NCBI RefSeq assembly: GCF_000474275.2
Contig: NZ_ATAE01000056.1
Location: 124,001-188,000 of the forward strand
Direction of reading: 5' to 3'
From: Alkalihalophilus marmarensis DSM 21297
GTDB lineage: Bacteria > Bacillota > Bacilli > Bacillales > Bacillaceae_D
Length of the DNA: 64,000 nt
Shown piece after piece: positions 1 through 7,974 of the stretch. Positions within the stretch are counted from its first letter, which is position 1. Every line of letters begins with the position of its first letter. The notes beneath the pieces were generated by a model. The model worked only from the letters and a program-made list of their open reading frames with translations, ran no database searches and was not told the DNA's origin. The translations under genes were made by a program, and so were the position numbers.

Positions 1-321
1 GGAAGTGAGCTTACAAAGGCAGGAGAAGAATTGGGATTAACGGTGGCAAATGAAGTATTCGCTGATCGTACCTATCAGCCGGATGGCTCTTTAACACCGC
101 GCACAGAAGCGAATGCATTAATCCATGATACAAATGCAGCGGTAGAGCAGGTACTGCAGATGGTGAAAGAAGGCACCGTTACAGCAGTTGACGGTTCTAT
201 CGTTAAGATTAAAGCAGACACGGTATGCATCCACGGAGATGGTGAGAATGCATTATCTTTTGCGCAAACCTTACGAGAGGTCCTCACAAACGAAGGGATT
301 ACGATCGCTCCTGTAAAATAG
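1..321 (+). CDS. pxpA: 5-oxoprolinase subunit A (LamB/YcsF family), C-terminal part
   Basis: The reading frame is open from base 1, so only about the last 106 residues are present. They match the end of the LamB/YcsF family, with '[17 protein letters not shown]' followed by the '[10 protein letters not shown]' block. PxpA works with PxpB and PxpC in ATP-dependent opening of 5-oxoproline to glutamate in the cytoplasm. The partner genes would lie upstream, outside the window. A strong hairpin terminator follows at once, so this is probably the last gene of its operon. The family call is firm; the partnership is inferred. Confidence 0.9.
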   Translation, partial: GSELTKAGEELGLTVANEVFADRTYQPDGSLTPRTEANALIHDTNAAVEQVLQMVKEGTVTAVDGSIVKIKADTVCIHGDGENALSFAQTLREVLTNEGITIAPVK

Positions 322-326
322 CACGT

Positions 327-356
327 AAAAAAGAGAGTCCGGAGACTCTCTTTTTG
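327..356. terminator. Bidirectional Rho-independent terminator
   Basis: AAAGAGAGTC and GACTCTCTTT form a 10-bp stem around a CGGA loop, with A and T tracts on either side. It lies between the convergent pxpA and GNAT genes and can serve both. Confidence 0.85.
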
Positions 357-381
357 TGTTACATGAAATAGTTATAGGTGA

Positions 382-1254
382 TTATTGCTTTAATTTATAA
401 GCAGTTAACTGATGAACTTCAGTAAATCCCGCTTTTAGATAAGAATGAAGTGCAGCTTTTTGATTATTATTGACACATAGAGTAATCTCCTCGATCTCCT
501 TGTAAGAAAATAATGCTCGTATCCCGCTTTGCAGCAATTGTGCGCCGATTCCTTTTCTTCGATAAGCCTCATCAACAGCTAAGAAGTGGATATCCCCTTC
601 CTTAAAAGAGGGGCTCGCCGTCACATAAATATACCCAATGGTCTGATCTTTTTCTTCTGCAGCCAGAAGCTGGTTGGTGCTAGATTGGGCCTTCCACATC
701 TCTTCAGCGCTGAAGTAAGTGTTAGGAAACGTTTTATCGTGCAGTGCTTTAAAAGAGGCAAAATGATGCTCAGCGGGCTTATGATATACAACACTCCTAT
801 TACCTAGAGCAGCTTCATTTTTACGTACAGTCAAAATCGTATGCTGTCCAGTTTTTCTAGCACCGATATGGGTCATAAAAGGATGAGCATAGTTATGAGC
901 CTGGTTGTAGAAGCCATTATAGGTTAGCGGAGGGAGGTCAGCTGCTAGCTGTTCCCACATCGCATAAGCAACTCCTTCCCAATCTTGAACAGATACGAAA
1001 GGTCCCCAAATTTCTGCTTCATTTTCATTCAGGTCAATATCTAGACCTAGAAAGCCAACCATTTCACCATCTTCAAAAGCCGCGATGCAGGAACGTTCTA
1101 ATGGCAGGTCTGAGAATTCTTGTTCCAAAGTATGGGCAATTTCATCAGCAGATTCTCCACAATAGCCGACATGATGTTCCTTTAAACCATTTAATCTTGC
1201 AAGAAAAGAAGCGGCTTCCTTGCTTGCAAATTGACGGGTAAACGTAATCAACAT
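382..1254 (-). CDS. Tandem GNAT-domain N-acetyltransferase
   Basis: 290 residues, about twice the size of a single GNAT domain. The C-terminal half carries the acetyl-CoA motif A ('VDEAYRRKGIGAQLL', about 225-240) followed by 'NNNQKAALHSYLKAGF', a typical motif B. The N-terminal half ('IAAFEDGEMVGFLGLDID', about 57-75) looks like a second, more degenerate GNAT fold. Start: ATG at 1254 with AGGAGTGAT upstream. Family members acetylate small molecules, antibiotics or protein N-termini; nothing here shows the substrate. It is monocistronic, convergent with pxpA. Confidence 0.8.
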   Translation of the reverse strand: MLITFTRQFASKEAASFLARLNGLKEHHVGYCGESADEIAHTLEQEFSDLPLERSCIAAFEDGEMVGFLGLDIDLNENEAEIWGPFVSVQDWEGVAYAMWEQLAADLPPLTYNGFYNQAHNYAHPFMTHIGARKTGQHTILTVRKNEAALGNRSVVYHKPAEHHFASFKALHDKTFPNTYFSAEEMWKAQSSTNQLLAAEEKDQTIGYIYVTASPSFKEGDIHFLAVDEAYRRKGIGAQLLQSGIRALFSYKEIEEITLCVNNNQKAALHSYLKAGFTEVHQLTAYKLKQ

Positions 1255-1580
1255 TTATCACTCCTAGAACCTTCATCCAGTGCTTAAATCGTAGCAAATA
1301 TTGGTTATAATCTGTCTATTTTTTAACAATAAAGACGGTCAAAACTCGAATTGGTGCTAAGGTCTTAACTGATTAAGGCAATTTAATCCATTTATCCCAT
1401 TGGTTTATAAAATGAGCGTGCTATAGTTAAAAAGATGCTAATTATGGTGAATAAATAACGATTTCTAAAGAAGTGGAATATAAGGGAAAATCTAAAAATA
1501 AATCGTAAACTGCTTAAATATAATAAGCGATTTTAAACAGAAACGTCTCTTTAAAAAATCTAAAGTGGGTGATGGGGGAA
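1255..1580. other. AT-rich intergenic region before the LXG gene
   Basis: No credible ORF. A TATAAT at 1519-1524 could be a -10 box for the LXG gene, but no matching -35 is visible. The small helper genes (WXG-like/Lap proteins) often found just upstream of LXG toxins are absent here. Confidence 0.4.
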
Positions 1581-3158
1581 ATGAAAGTATTAGATGTGAG
1601 TGCTCTTGATTTTGCCATTGATGAAACAAAACGCACTCTCACAAAACAAAGCGAACAGATCCAGCAAATTGAACAAGCAATAAAATCATTCACATCACTT
1701 CAAGATTCCTTTAAAGGGAGCGGGGCTGATGCTATTCGTTCGTTTTACGAAGAATGCCACCAGCCATTTTTATTGTTATTCCAAGCCGTCATTGATGAGT
1801 ATTCCTCGATTCTTGATCAGATCAAAGGGGCAATGTATTCGTTTGAGCCAGCACCGAATGGTTTTATTCATCAACAATTTTTAGACGATGACTTAAACCA
1901 AGGATTAGAGCAGGCAAGAAATACAACCATGTATCTGACTGATCAGGCGAATTCAATTATGCAGCGTGTATCAGATATTCTACATCTGCCGCGTGTTAGC
2001 GATGACGACGTACTGATGCATATTGATCAAGCGAAAAAGCATGTGATTGAGACAAGTGAGAACATTATGCACTTCGACTATGAACAAACAAATTCCTTGC
2101 ATACGGTAGAAGAAAGTTTACGAATCATGAGTCAATACCTGACAACGATCTCCAATATGTTTGCCCAGCAAGGATTTGCGATCTCATCCTTTATATCGGG
2201 TCAATTAAAGGAAGATGTTAGCTATAAAATGGTAAATGAAACGCTTCTATCAAAAACGGGTCAAAGTATAGAACAAAGTACACAAAATAAAGAAGAATCA
2301 CCATCTTGGGTAGGAAGAGTGCTAGACTATTTCAATAGAGCGAACCAAACGATCGGGTTCTCTGATTTAGCTGTAGTAGGGTCCCAAGCTGCAATGACGA
2401 CTTCTACCATCTATTTAACGAGAAAATTAAAAGTTAAGTATCTACCTGATAAAACACCGAGTATTATGCAAAGATTAAGAGGAGACTATCGTTTTTCGGT
2501 GGGTGCTCATGAGTCGTGGACGAGCAAAAGCAAGCACAGCTCAAAAACAGCAAAGTTCTTACTAGACTTCTCAAGATCCCAGCAAACCAATCCAATGGCA
2601 CAAGGACTGCAGCGATTTGCAGCAAGCTACAACAGCCCGTCCCATATGCTGAGCCATTTGGCGGGATTCCCTAAAAACCACACAGGCTCTGTCGTAGGTT
2701 CAACTTTACAAACCACGTTCCAATCAAGGATGACAACAGGAACGAAAGAAATTGTAAAGCAAGTGTTTGATGTGAAAGGTTTGCAGACTGTGGGGAGAAG
2801 GGTTCCGATTGTAGGGACAGCGGTTTCGTTTGTAGCGAATGGAGCAGAGATTTTTGGAAGTCAAGGTGCAGATAGAAGCCTTGGAGAAAGCATTGGTAGA
2901 GCATTTGCGGGGATTGGCACCGATGCTGTAGCAATAGCTGCCGGAGCTAAAGTTGGTGCTACGATTGGAAGTGTTGGTGGTCCTGTTGGTATTGTAGTAG
3001 GAGGTGCTTTAGGAGGCCTAGTAGGAGGAATTGTGAGTACTGCAGCTGGTGAAAAAATCAAAGATATTGGCGGGGAAATTGGAAAAAATTCAATGGAGAA
3101 AATATCAAATACTCCTGTTGGAAAAGGTTTGAAGTATGTTCAAAGTTGGTTTAATTAA
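1581..3158 (+). CDS. LXG-domain polymorphic toxin with glycine-zipper C-terminus
   Basis: 525 residues from ATG 1581; upstream in-frame GTG 1569 and ATG 1572 exist, but LXG proteins typically start 'MKV(L/F)'. Residues 1-220 are helical with the LXG signature ('MKVLDVSALDFAIDETKRTL', 'SFKGSGADAIRSFYEE'), the domain that sends proteins to the type VII (WXG100) secretion apparatus. A linker follows. Residues about 415-500 are rich in Gly/Ala/Val with repeated GxxxG spacing ('GAKVGATIGSVGGPVG', 'GGALGGLVGG'), like membrane-permeabilising glycine-zipper toxins such as TelE. No nuclease or ADP-ribosylating motif is visible. The next gene is a small membrane protein, a plausible immunity partner. 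The LXG call is strong; the pore-forming role is inferred. No EssC or EsxA gene lies in the window. Confidence 0.85.
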   Translation: MKVLDVSALDFAIDETKRTLTKQSEQIQQIEQAIKSFTSLQDSFKGSGADAIRSFYEECHQPFLLLFQAVIDEYSSILDQIKGAMYSFEPAPNGFIHQQFLDDDLNQGLEQARNTTMYLTDQANSIMQRVSDILHLPRVSDDDVLMHIDQAKKHVIETSENIMHFDYEQTNSLHTVEESLRIMSQYLTTISNMFAQQGFAISSFISGQLKEDVSYKMVNETLLSKTGQSIEQSTQNKEESPSWVGRVLDYFNRANQTIGFSDLAVVGSQAAMTTSTIYLTRKLKVKYLPDKTPSIMQRLRGDYRFSVGAHESWTSKSKHSSKTAKFLLDFSRSQQTNPMAQGLQRFAASYNSPSHMLSHLAGFPKNHTGSVVGSTLQTTFQSRMTTGTKEIVKQVFDVKGLQTVGRRVPIVGTAVSFVANGAEIFGSQGADRSLGESIGRAFAGIGTDAVAIAAGAKVGATIGSVGGPVGIVVGGALGGLVGGIVSTAAGEKIKDIGGEIGKNSMEKISNTPVGKGLKYVQSWFN

Positions 3159-3183
3159 AGTTGAGTGTAGGTGAGTATTTGTT

Positions 3184-3525
3184 TTGAATGCAGAGAGTGT
3201 AATTACATTTTTCGAAAATTTATATGGACTTATGATAGCTTCTCAATTCGGTTTTGGTTTCGGTGTGCTATTGTTAGGAAAGTTTTTGGTGGAATATTAT
3301 GAGTGGGGTATTTTCGAACCGCCAGAAACGCGATTTCAAAAATCCACTAATTTTTTTATGAAAGCAACGGTTGGAGGAGGCCCTTATTTCTTTAATCGTT
3401 TTAAGAAACATAATTGGTTTATAGCAAAACTTATATACATTATTACGTATTTTTTAGCAGGAATTTTAGCAATCTTTTTTTATTATATTTTATTCGGAGT
3501 ATTAGAGATGATCTTTTTGAAATAA
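3184..3525 (+). CDS. Small membrane protein, putative immunity protein of the LXG toxin
   Basis: 113 residues, TTG start with GTAGGTGAG upstream, only 25 bp after the toxin stop. Two hydrophobic segments are clear (about 14-34, 'LMIASQFGFGFGVLLLGKFL', and about 82-110), separated by a hydrophilic stretch with 'FEPPETRFQKS' and 'NRFKKHNWF'. I recognise no family. Its position directly after an LXG gene and its membrane character match immunity proteins of membrane-acting LXG toxins. That is inference from context. The gene is AT-rich relative to its surroundings, common for immunity genes. Confidence 0.6.
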   Translation: MNAESVITFFENLYGLMIASQFGFGFGVLLLGKFLVEYYEWGIFEPPETRFQKSTNFFMKATVGGGPYFFNRFKKHNWFIAKLIYIITYFLAGILAIFFYYILFGVLEMIFLK

Positions 3526-3630
3526 GAATGGGTCTGGTGAATAAGTATATTTTAATACATTAACAGTAGTGTAGAACGATTTTTTTATAAATAAGCTTGT
3601 TGATACCTAAACGATGAGCAATACCGAAGG

Positions 3631-4449
3631 ATGTGTTATAGGCAAATGAATTTTGTAATGAAGTGTTCGACTGAGGAGCTGGCGCTGCTCGTATCGTTAA
3701 CGGGATTTCCGAATGTAGCAAAAGGAATTCTAGAGACAGGGCTAGGGACGAAAACTCAACAAGAGTGGGATGCTGTGATGAAGGCGACAGCTCATCAATT
3801 AATGGTAAAAGACCTTTGGGTTGAAGAAGCTGAACGTAACGGAGGGATTCCATTAAGCGAGGAAATGCAGATGTTTATCAAATCCTATGTTGAGTCAAAT
3901 TATATGATTCGTATTCCTGATGCGCCAAATCAACATGCGGCAATGCTGCATCATATCGAAGGACAAACATGGCTGCTTCACTCAATCGACCGCGATATCA
4001 TTCATGAATTTGCTTATATGACTGTAGATGAAATGCCTCAGATGATCAAAGATTATTATGCATTTAGCGAGAAGCGGCCGGATGTACAAAGAACGTTTGC
4101 CCTATCTGATGAAGCGTTTGACTTACTGAGTGTGCGAGATAATGTAAGGAAGGTGCAGATGCTTGCAGATCTCTCGCCAGAAGAGGAAATACACTTCCAA
4201 GCGTTTTTGACAGATTTAGATAACCATGCATGGACTCTTCATAATATCTCATTCTTTCATATTCCTTCGATTGATGAGGATCCCTATCTAGAGAACATCA
4301 CGTTCTTCTTGCCGGGTAGTGAAGGGATCTGGGTCATAAGTTATCAAGAAGGCGAAAAACTTCCTGTTCGAGTGACGCTTGAATCAACGGAAGAGTGGAA
4401 TGTAATGGCAGAAGGTGTAGCCATTGTTGCTAAACAAGTAAGTGAATAA
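3631..4449 (+). CDS. Uncharacterised soluble protein in LXG locus, possibly EspG-like
   Basis: Up to 272 residues; ATG 3646 or 3658 may be the true start, because the AAGG before ATG 3631 abuts it. No signal peptide or membrane segment. The N-terminal 100 residues read as helix-turn modules ('STEELALLVSLTGFPNVAKGIL', then 'EWDAVMKATAHQLMVKDLWV'), and the C-terminal half as alternating strands ('ENITFFLPGSEGIWVISYQ'). The N-terminal pattern faintly recalls the EspG chaperones of actinobacterial type VII secretion. I could not confirm this by eye and give it as a hypothesis. It lies 105 bp after the immunity candidate and ends at a shared terminator, so it probably belongs to the LXG locus. Confidence 0.55.
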   Translation: MCYRQMNFVMKCSTEELALLVSLTGFPNVAKGILETGLGTKTQQEWDAVMKATAHQLMVKDLWVEEAERNGGIPLSEEMQMFIKSYVESNYMIRIPDAPNQHAAMLHHIEGQTWLLHSIDRDIIHEFAYMTVDEMPQMIKDYYAFSEKRPDVQRTFALSDEAFDLLSVRDNVRKVQMLADLSPEEEIHFQAFLTDLDNHAWTLHNISFFHIPSIDEDPYLENITFFLPGSEGIWVISYQEGEKLPVRVTLESTEEWNVMAEGVAIVAKQVSE

Positions 4450-4454
4450 AGATA

Positions 4455-4494
4455 AAAAGCATTCATCTATTTTTTAGGTGAATGCTTTCTTTTG
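4455..4494. terminator. Bidirectional terminator ending the LXG locus
   Basis: AAAAGCATTCATCT pairs with AGGTGAATGCTTT (one mismatch) around a T-rich loop, followed by CTTTTG. It overlaps the stop codon of the convergent membrane-protein gene. Confidence 0.75.
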
Positions 4495-5450
4495 TTTCTC
4501 CTAATACAATTTGCCATCACACCTAGATGATCATTTAATCGTTTAGTGAAAAGTAGATTCCAAGTAGGAATGCGGATCTCTTCATCCTTCTTTAAATGGA
4601 GGTTTAGCGAAAACGGTGGCTGTGCTCCAAATGAGAAGTAAGTCATGTCATGAAAATAGAAGGTTTGATCGTTGTAAATCAATTTGTGCTGATCATACCT
4701 AAAAAGAACCGTATCTTTTCTGAACAGCCAAATAGTAGTGTAGAAGATACGTATCAAAAAACGGTAGATTCCAAGTAACACTAAATATCCAAAGGTTAAG
4801 GAAATAAATAAATTAAAATCAACTACCACTAATATGTACATTATGAAACCAAATAGAGCAAGAATCGCAAATTGAAACAATAGATTTAAGACTCCCTTTA
4901 TCCGGCTGTACGTCACAATTATGGTTTCACCATCATTAAGGTGAAACTGTGGTTCTTCTTGTTCTGCTTTTTTATGCTTTTCATAATCCTTTTTTCTTTC
5001 TACATAAAGCTTATACCAATCATCATCTGATAAAGTCATCTCTGAATGGTGGATATCTCTCGTGAAAATAATAATGTCCCACTTTGTAAATAGCCAAATA
5101 TGAAGCAGCAGGAAGCCAATGAAGAATAAAATGTACAAGTGGAAAGAAAACGGAATAATAGAAGCAAGTGAGTTATAAGCAATCGTGATAGGAATGGTGA
5201 GTGAGAGAAAAATAGTTAATCCATGAACCACGCGTATAATTAAGCTGTCAAGAAAATTGAGCGTATAAGAAGTTAACCTCTTTAACGCTGCTGCAAATAG
5301 ATAGCTAATAATTAAAATGAAAAATATATAGCCGAGAAGTGTACTTATGTCAGCTGCTTTTTCCACGAAAAATTCGCTCGCTGTGATGTAGGCGATAAAT
5401 ATAATGAAGAAAGCTGACAAGAACATGCCTGCAAATAATAATATTTTCAT
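4467..5450 (-). CDS. Multi-spanning membrane protein with C-terminal PH-like domain
   Basis: About 327 residues from the only in-frame ATG near the first hydrophobic segment ('MKILLFAGMFLSAFFIIFIA'). Four N-terminal membrane segments are followed by a charged loop ('YVERKKDYEKHKKAEQEE'), two more membrane segments (about 200-250), then a soluble tail ('VLFRYDQHKLIYNDQTFYFHDM') resembling bacterial PH/YcxB-type domains. Function unknown. The best Shine-Dalgarno (GGGAGG) sits 24 nt before this ATG, with only an ATT codon at the ideal distance, so the true start may be non-canonical. It is convergent with the LXG locus and shares its terminator. Confidence 0.6.
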   Translation of the reverse strand: MKILLFAGMFLSAFFIIFIAYITASEFFVEKAADISTLLGYIFFILIISYLFAAALKRLTSYTLNFLDSLIIRVVHGLTIFLSLTIPITIAYNSLASIIPFSFHLYILFFIGFLLLHIWLFTKWDIIIFTRDIHHSEMTLSDDDWYKLYVERKKDYEKHKKAEQEEPQFHLNDGETIIVTYSRIKGVLNLLFQFAILALFGFIMYILVVVDFNLFISLTFGYLVLLGIYRFLIRIFYTTIWLFRKDTVLFRYDQHKLIYNDQTFYFHDMTYFSFGAQPPFSLNLHLKKDEEIRIPTWNLLFTKRLNDHLGVMANCIRRNKRKHSPKK

Positions 5451-5544
5451 AAATGCTTGTTTTATAATGAACGCCTCCCACCCAATTAAAAATCTACCAG
5501 AAAAAGTATTGCACCAATTACTAGCCTGGTCAAGACATGCGCAC

Positions 5545-5600
5545 AAAAAAAGCCAAGAGGTCGACTTTTATCAAAAGCAGACCTCTTGGCTTTTTTTAGT
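5545..5600. terminator. Strong bidirectional terminator
   Basis: A near-perfect 18-bp stem (GCCAAGAGGTC pairs with GACCTCTTGGC, extended by seven A·T pairs), with A and T runs at both ends. On the minus strand it lies 10 bp after the small peptide gene at 5610-5690. Confidence 0.85.
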
Positions 5601-5609
5601 TCTACATGA

Positions 5610-5690
5610 TTACTTCTGTGTAGATACAACCTCTTTCTTAGCTTCCTCTAACATATTGTTAATTGATTGGATATACTCTTTTAAACTCAT
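5610..5690 (-). CDS. Candidate 26-residue peptide
   Basis: A short ORF with ATG at 5690, preceded at 7-8 nt by AGGAGG (minus strand), stopping at TAA 5610 and followed at once by a strong terminator. The peptide starts 'MSLKEYIQSI' and ends 'EEAKKEVVSTQK'; it is hydrophilic and would form one amphipathic helix. It resembles no family I know. The perfect ribosome site plus dedicated terminator is the evidence that it is a real gene. Confidence 0.55.
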   Translation of the reverse strand: MSLKEYIQSINNMLEEAKKEVVSTQK

Positions 5691-5931
5691 GATAACTCCT
5701 CCTTGTGTATGTAGTGTTTTTATATTTAGTATTTGTTTTTTGTTTTGTTACCTATATATTTGCCAGTTTCTCTTTTCTATAAACCTATCAATCTATAAAT
5801 GAGTAAATAGTCTTATGAGCGGATTAGGAGAAGGTTATCTCAACGGAAGATGGTCTTATCTTTCTGGTGAAAAAGTTGGTTAAGCAAGGTGTTTTCAGGG
5901 AATCAATGAAGTATACAGGGGAGGAATAAAG
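5691..5931. other. Intergenic region between the 26-codon peptide and glsA
   Basis: Contains the peptide gene's ribosome site and presumably two divergent promoters. I cannot assign -35/-10 boxes with confidence. A 22-codon ORF at 5815 lacks a ribosome site. Confidence 0.35.
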
Positions 5932-6876
5932 ATGAATCAAATAAAAGAAGATATTAAGGATTATTTAGAAAAGATCATAAAAGAAGAAAAGCAAGCAGCA
6001 AGGGACGGCAAGATCCCTGAATACATTGAAAAAGTAGACAATGAGGATCACGGAGCAGTATCTATGGCCATGATGGGACTAGATGGCAGATACGTACAAG
6101 CTGGTGATGATGAAGGGACCTTTTCAATCCAGAGTATATCTAAAATCATATCACTCGCTGTGGCTTTAATGGATCAAGGAGAAGAAGAAGTATTTAAGCA
6201 TGTCGGCAAAGAGCCGACTGGAGACCCTTATCATTCACTAAGCAAGATGGAGCTGCAAGAAGACGGCGGGCCGTTGAATCCGATGGTAAATGCGGGGGCG
6301 ATTGCTGTTGTCGGTCAAGTAAAAGGAAGTTCCGTGGATGAGAAATTTGGCAGGATCCTTGACCTGACTCGTAAACTCGCTGGCAACGACAAAATTGATT
6401 ATAACCCCGAGATTGTAAAAGCAGAAGGACATGACCTTAATCGTGCCTTATTCTATTATAATCGCTACGGGGGATATATAAATGAGAAGCATGACCTTGA
6501 AGATGTGCTTCCTGTCTACTGGCGGATGACATCGATTGAAATGAATATTAAGGAATTATCAAGGATTGCTGCTGTCATTGCTAATTACGGCGTAGATATT
6601 GAAACGGGTGAGGAACTGATTCCAAGAGATGTTGTGAGAGTATTAAAGACATTTATGGTTACTTGCGGGATGTATGATCAATCCGGTGCGTTTGCTGTAG
6701 ATGTAGGAATTCCAGCTAAAAGCGGAATCTCTGGAGGAATCATGGCAGCCATACCAGGCAGAATGGGCATAGGAGTACTTGGGCCAGATTTAAATGAACA
6801 CCGCAATAGTATTGCCGGTATACGCTTATTAAGAAATATATCAGAACGCTGGAATTTAAGTTTATTTAATCAGTAG
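5932..6876 (+). CDS. glsA: Glutaminase
   Basis: 314 residues, full length for the serine-dependent beta-lactamase-fold glutaminases. It hydrolyses L-glutamine to glutamate and ammonia. The catalytic Ser-x-x-Lys is seen as 'FSIQSISK' (Ser68/Lys71), followed by the family blocks 'NPMVNAGAIA' and 'PAKSGISGGI', the KSG motif near residue 263. The start follows GGGGAGGAATAAAG. It is monocistronic with its own terminator. No regulator lies next to it. Confidence 0.93.
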   Translation: MNQIKEDIKDYLEKIIKEEKQAARDGKIPEYIEKVDNEDHGAVSMAMMGLDGRYVQAGDDEGTFSIQSISKIISLAVALMDQGEEEVFKHVGKEPTGDPYHSLSKMELQEDGGPLNPMVNAGAIAVVGQVKGSSVDEKFGRILDLTRKLAGNDKIDYNPEIVKAEGHDLNRALFYYNRYGGYINEKHDLEDVLPVYWRMTSIEMNIKELSRIAAVIANYGVDIETGEELIPRDVVRVLKTFMVTCGMYDQSGAFAVDVGIPAKSGISGGIMAAIPGRMGIGVLGPDLNEHRNSIAGIRLLRNISERWNLSLFNQ

Positions 6877-6936
6877 CAAGAAGACTTGGATTAGAGTGAT
6901 GGAGAGTGCATGTAAAACGACCTGATAAATAATGTA

Positions 6937-6980
6937 AAACAAGGCGACATTCATTAAATGGGTGTCGTCTTGTTTAGTTT
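6937..6980 (+). terminator. Terminator of glsA
   Basis: AAACAAGGCGACA and TGTCGTCTTGTTT form a 13-bp stem with one wobble; TAGTTTT follows. Confidence 0.75.
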
Positions 6981-7023
6981 TAAATTGCTTTTTTAGAATA
7001 CAACTCTAGTATGTTAGAGTTGT

Positions 7024-7130
7024 ATCGCCGCTCCTGAACTATGCTTCGCTTTCCGCCATGAGCTGCTGAGCTTCCTCGGGCTTTGACCCTGTGGGATCTC
7101 AGCCCTGCTCTAGGCACCGCAGGAGCATTC
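7024..7130 (-). repeat. Degenerate palindromic Bacillaceae-type intergenic repeat, copy A
   Basis: Read on the minus strand this matches copy B in blocks: CTCCTGCGG, CCCACAGGG, AGCCCGAGGAGGC-like, GCGGAAAGCG. It is more eroded than copy B and lies in opposite orientation. Such GC-rich palindromic elements are scattered between genes in many Bacillaceae and carry no ORF. Confidence 0.6.
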
Positions 7131-7254
7131 GCATATTTCATCCGCTGGGTTGTTGCTTTCTCCCTGAATCGAGTGGATGATGTAGTTAATAGATTCGGTT
7201 CTATTTACTAAGTGCTACTTATATTGAGGGAGCACTGTACAACCTTCTCGCTCC

Positions 7255-7380
7255 GTTGATTGGAGTGGAAGGCACCGACTCCTGCGGGATGTGCGTGGCC
7301 AGGGAAGACCCCACAGGGCGTAAGCCCGAGGAGGCTTCCGGACCGCCCGCGGAAAGCGTGTGCCTGCAGCGGAGATCAAC
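7255..7380 (+). repeat. Palindromic Bacillaceae-type intergenic repeat, copy B
   Basis: About 126 bp bounded by GTTGAT at the left and ATCAAC at the right, with the internal blocks CGACTCCTGCGGGA, CCCACAGGGCGTAAGCCCGA and CCGCCCGCGGAAAGCG. It is GC-rich compared with its surroundings. ORFs drawn through it are artefacts. It looks like a small non-autonomous element. Confidence 0.65.
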
Positions 7381-7443
7381 AATTACTGCAGGGGGACCCA
7401 TTTTTCAGTGGACTTATATCTGTTATGAGTAGAGACGACGTGT

Positions 7444-7517
7444 AGGCTCCCGGACCGCCCGCGGAAAGCGTGCGCTTGCAGCGGAGATCAACACTTATGG
7501 CAGGAGGGACTCTTTCA
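7444..7517 (+). repeat. Partial third copy of the repeat (right half)
   Basis: Bases 7444-7517 repeat 7332-7405 with few changes (AGGCTYCCGGACCGCCCG, GCGGAAAGCGTG, GCGGAGATCAACA), 112 bp downstream of copy B. The copy begins abruptly in the middle of the element. Confidence 0.7.
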
Positions 7518-7556
7518 ATGTGCGCGTGTCCAGCGGTGTCCTTCTGGCTTTTCAGA

Positions 7557-7590
7557 ACAAAAAAGCGCCCTGATGAAGGCGCTCAAAAAT
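7557..7590 (-). terminator. Minus-strand terminator-like hairpin without an obvious gene
   Basis: On the minus strand GCGCC-TTCATCAG-GGCGC is followed by TTTTTTG. No minus-strand gene precedes it, so it may end an unannotated short transcript or be a relic. Confidence 0.4.
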
Positions 7591-7627
7591 AGGAGGTCAT
7601 GACGGAGGTTTGGCGGAGAAAGTTTTT

Positions 7628-7708
7628 ATGCAGCAACGCATAAGTCAAAATAAAAGAATAATAGAGCGTTTGCTGACCCTTGATGTTTCTCACATTCATC
7701 AAGAATAA
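7628..7708 (+). CDS. Doubtful 26-codon ORF
   Basis: ATG at 7628, starting 'MQQRISQNKRIIERLL', a basic helix-like peptide. The nearest GGAG is 11-12 nt upstream, which is distant. It lies in gene-poor DNA and a terminator follows at 7815. It could be a small peptide or chance; I list it only for completeness. Confidence 0.2.
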   Translation: MQQRISQNKRIIERLLTLDVSHIHQE

Positions 7709-7814
7709 TACAGTGTACGTAGATTCAGCAGATTTGCATAGACTAACGGACAGTATTTAAATAAAATCCGCTGATGATGATAGGGCCATATCATTGGCAA
7801 ACTAAGCAAAGGGT

Positions 7815-7852
7815 TGAACTCTCTCGTTTTAACGAGAAGTTCTCTTTTTATG
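7815..7852 (+). terminator. Terminator-like hairpin before the sigma-54 regulator
   Basis: GAACTCTCTCG and CGAGAAGTTC pair around TTTTAA (small bulge), followed by TCTTTTTATG. It would isolate the catabolic island from upstream transcription. Confidence 0.6.
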
Positions 7853-7974
7853 CAAAAATGTATTATCTATTCAAAAATGAATAAAGCCAGTGTACAATAA
7901 GATAAATTCTGAAAATACATAAAAATAAAATAAGTATTTTATTCATAGATGAATAATACTCAGGAGGATATGAC

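Noticed and set aside
5815-5883. 22-codon ORF upstream of glsA
   Set aside because: No Shine-Dalgarno sequence before its ATG and no other coding sign.
7219-7445. ORFs of about 60 codons on both strands
   Set aside because: They run through the palindromic repeat, lack ribosome sites and have no recognisable sequence.
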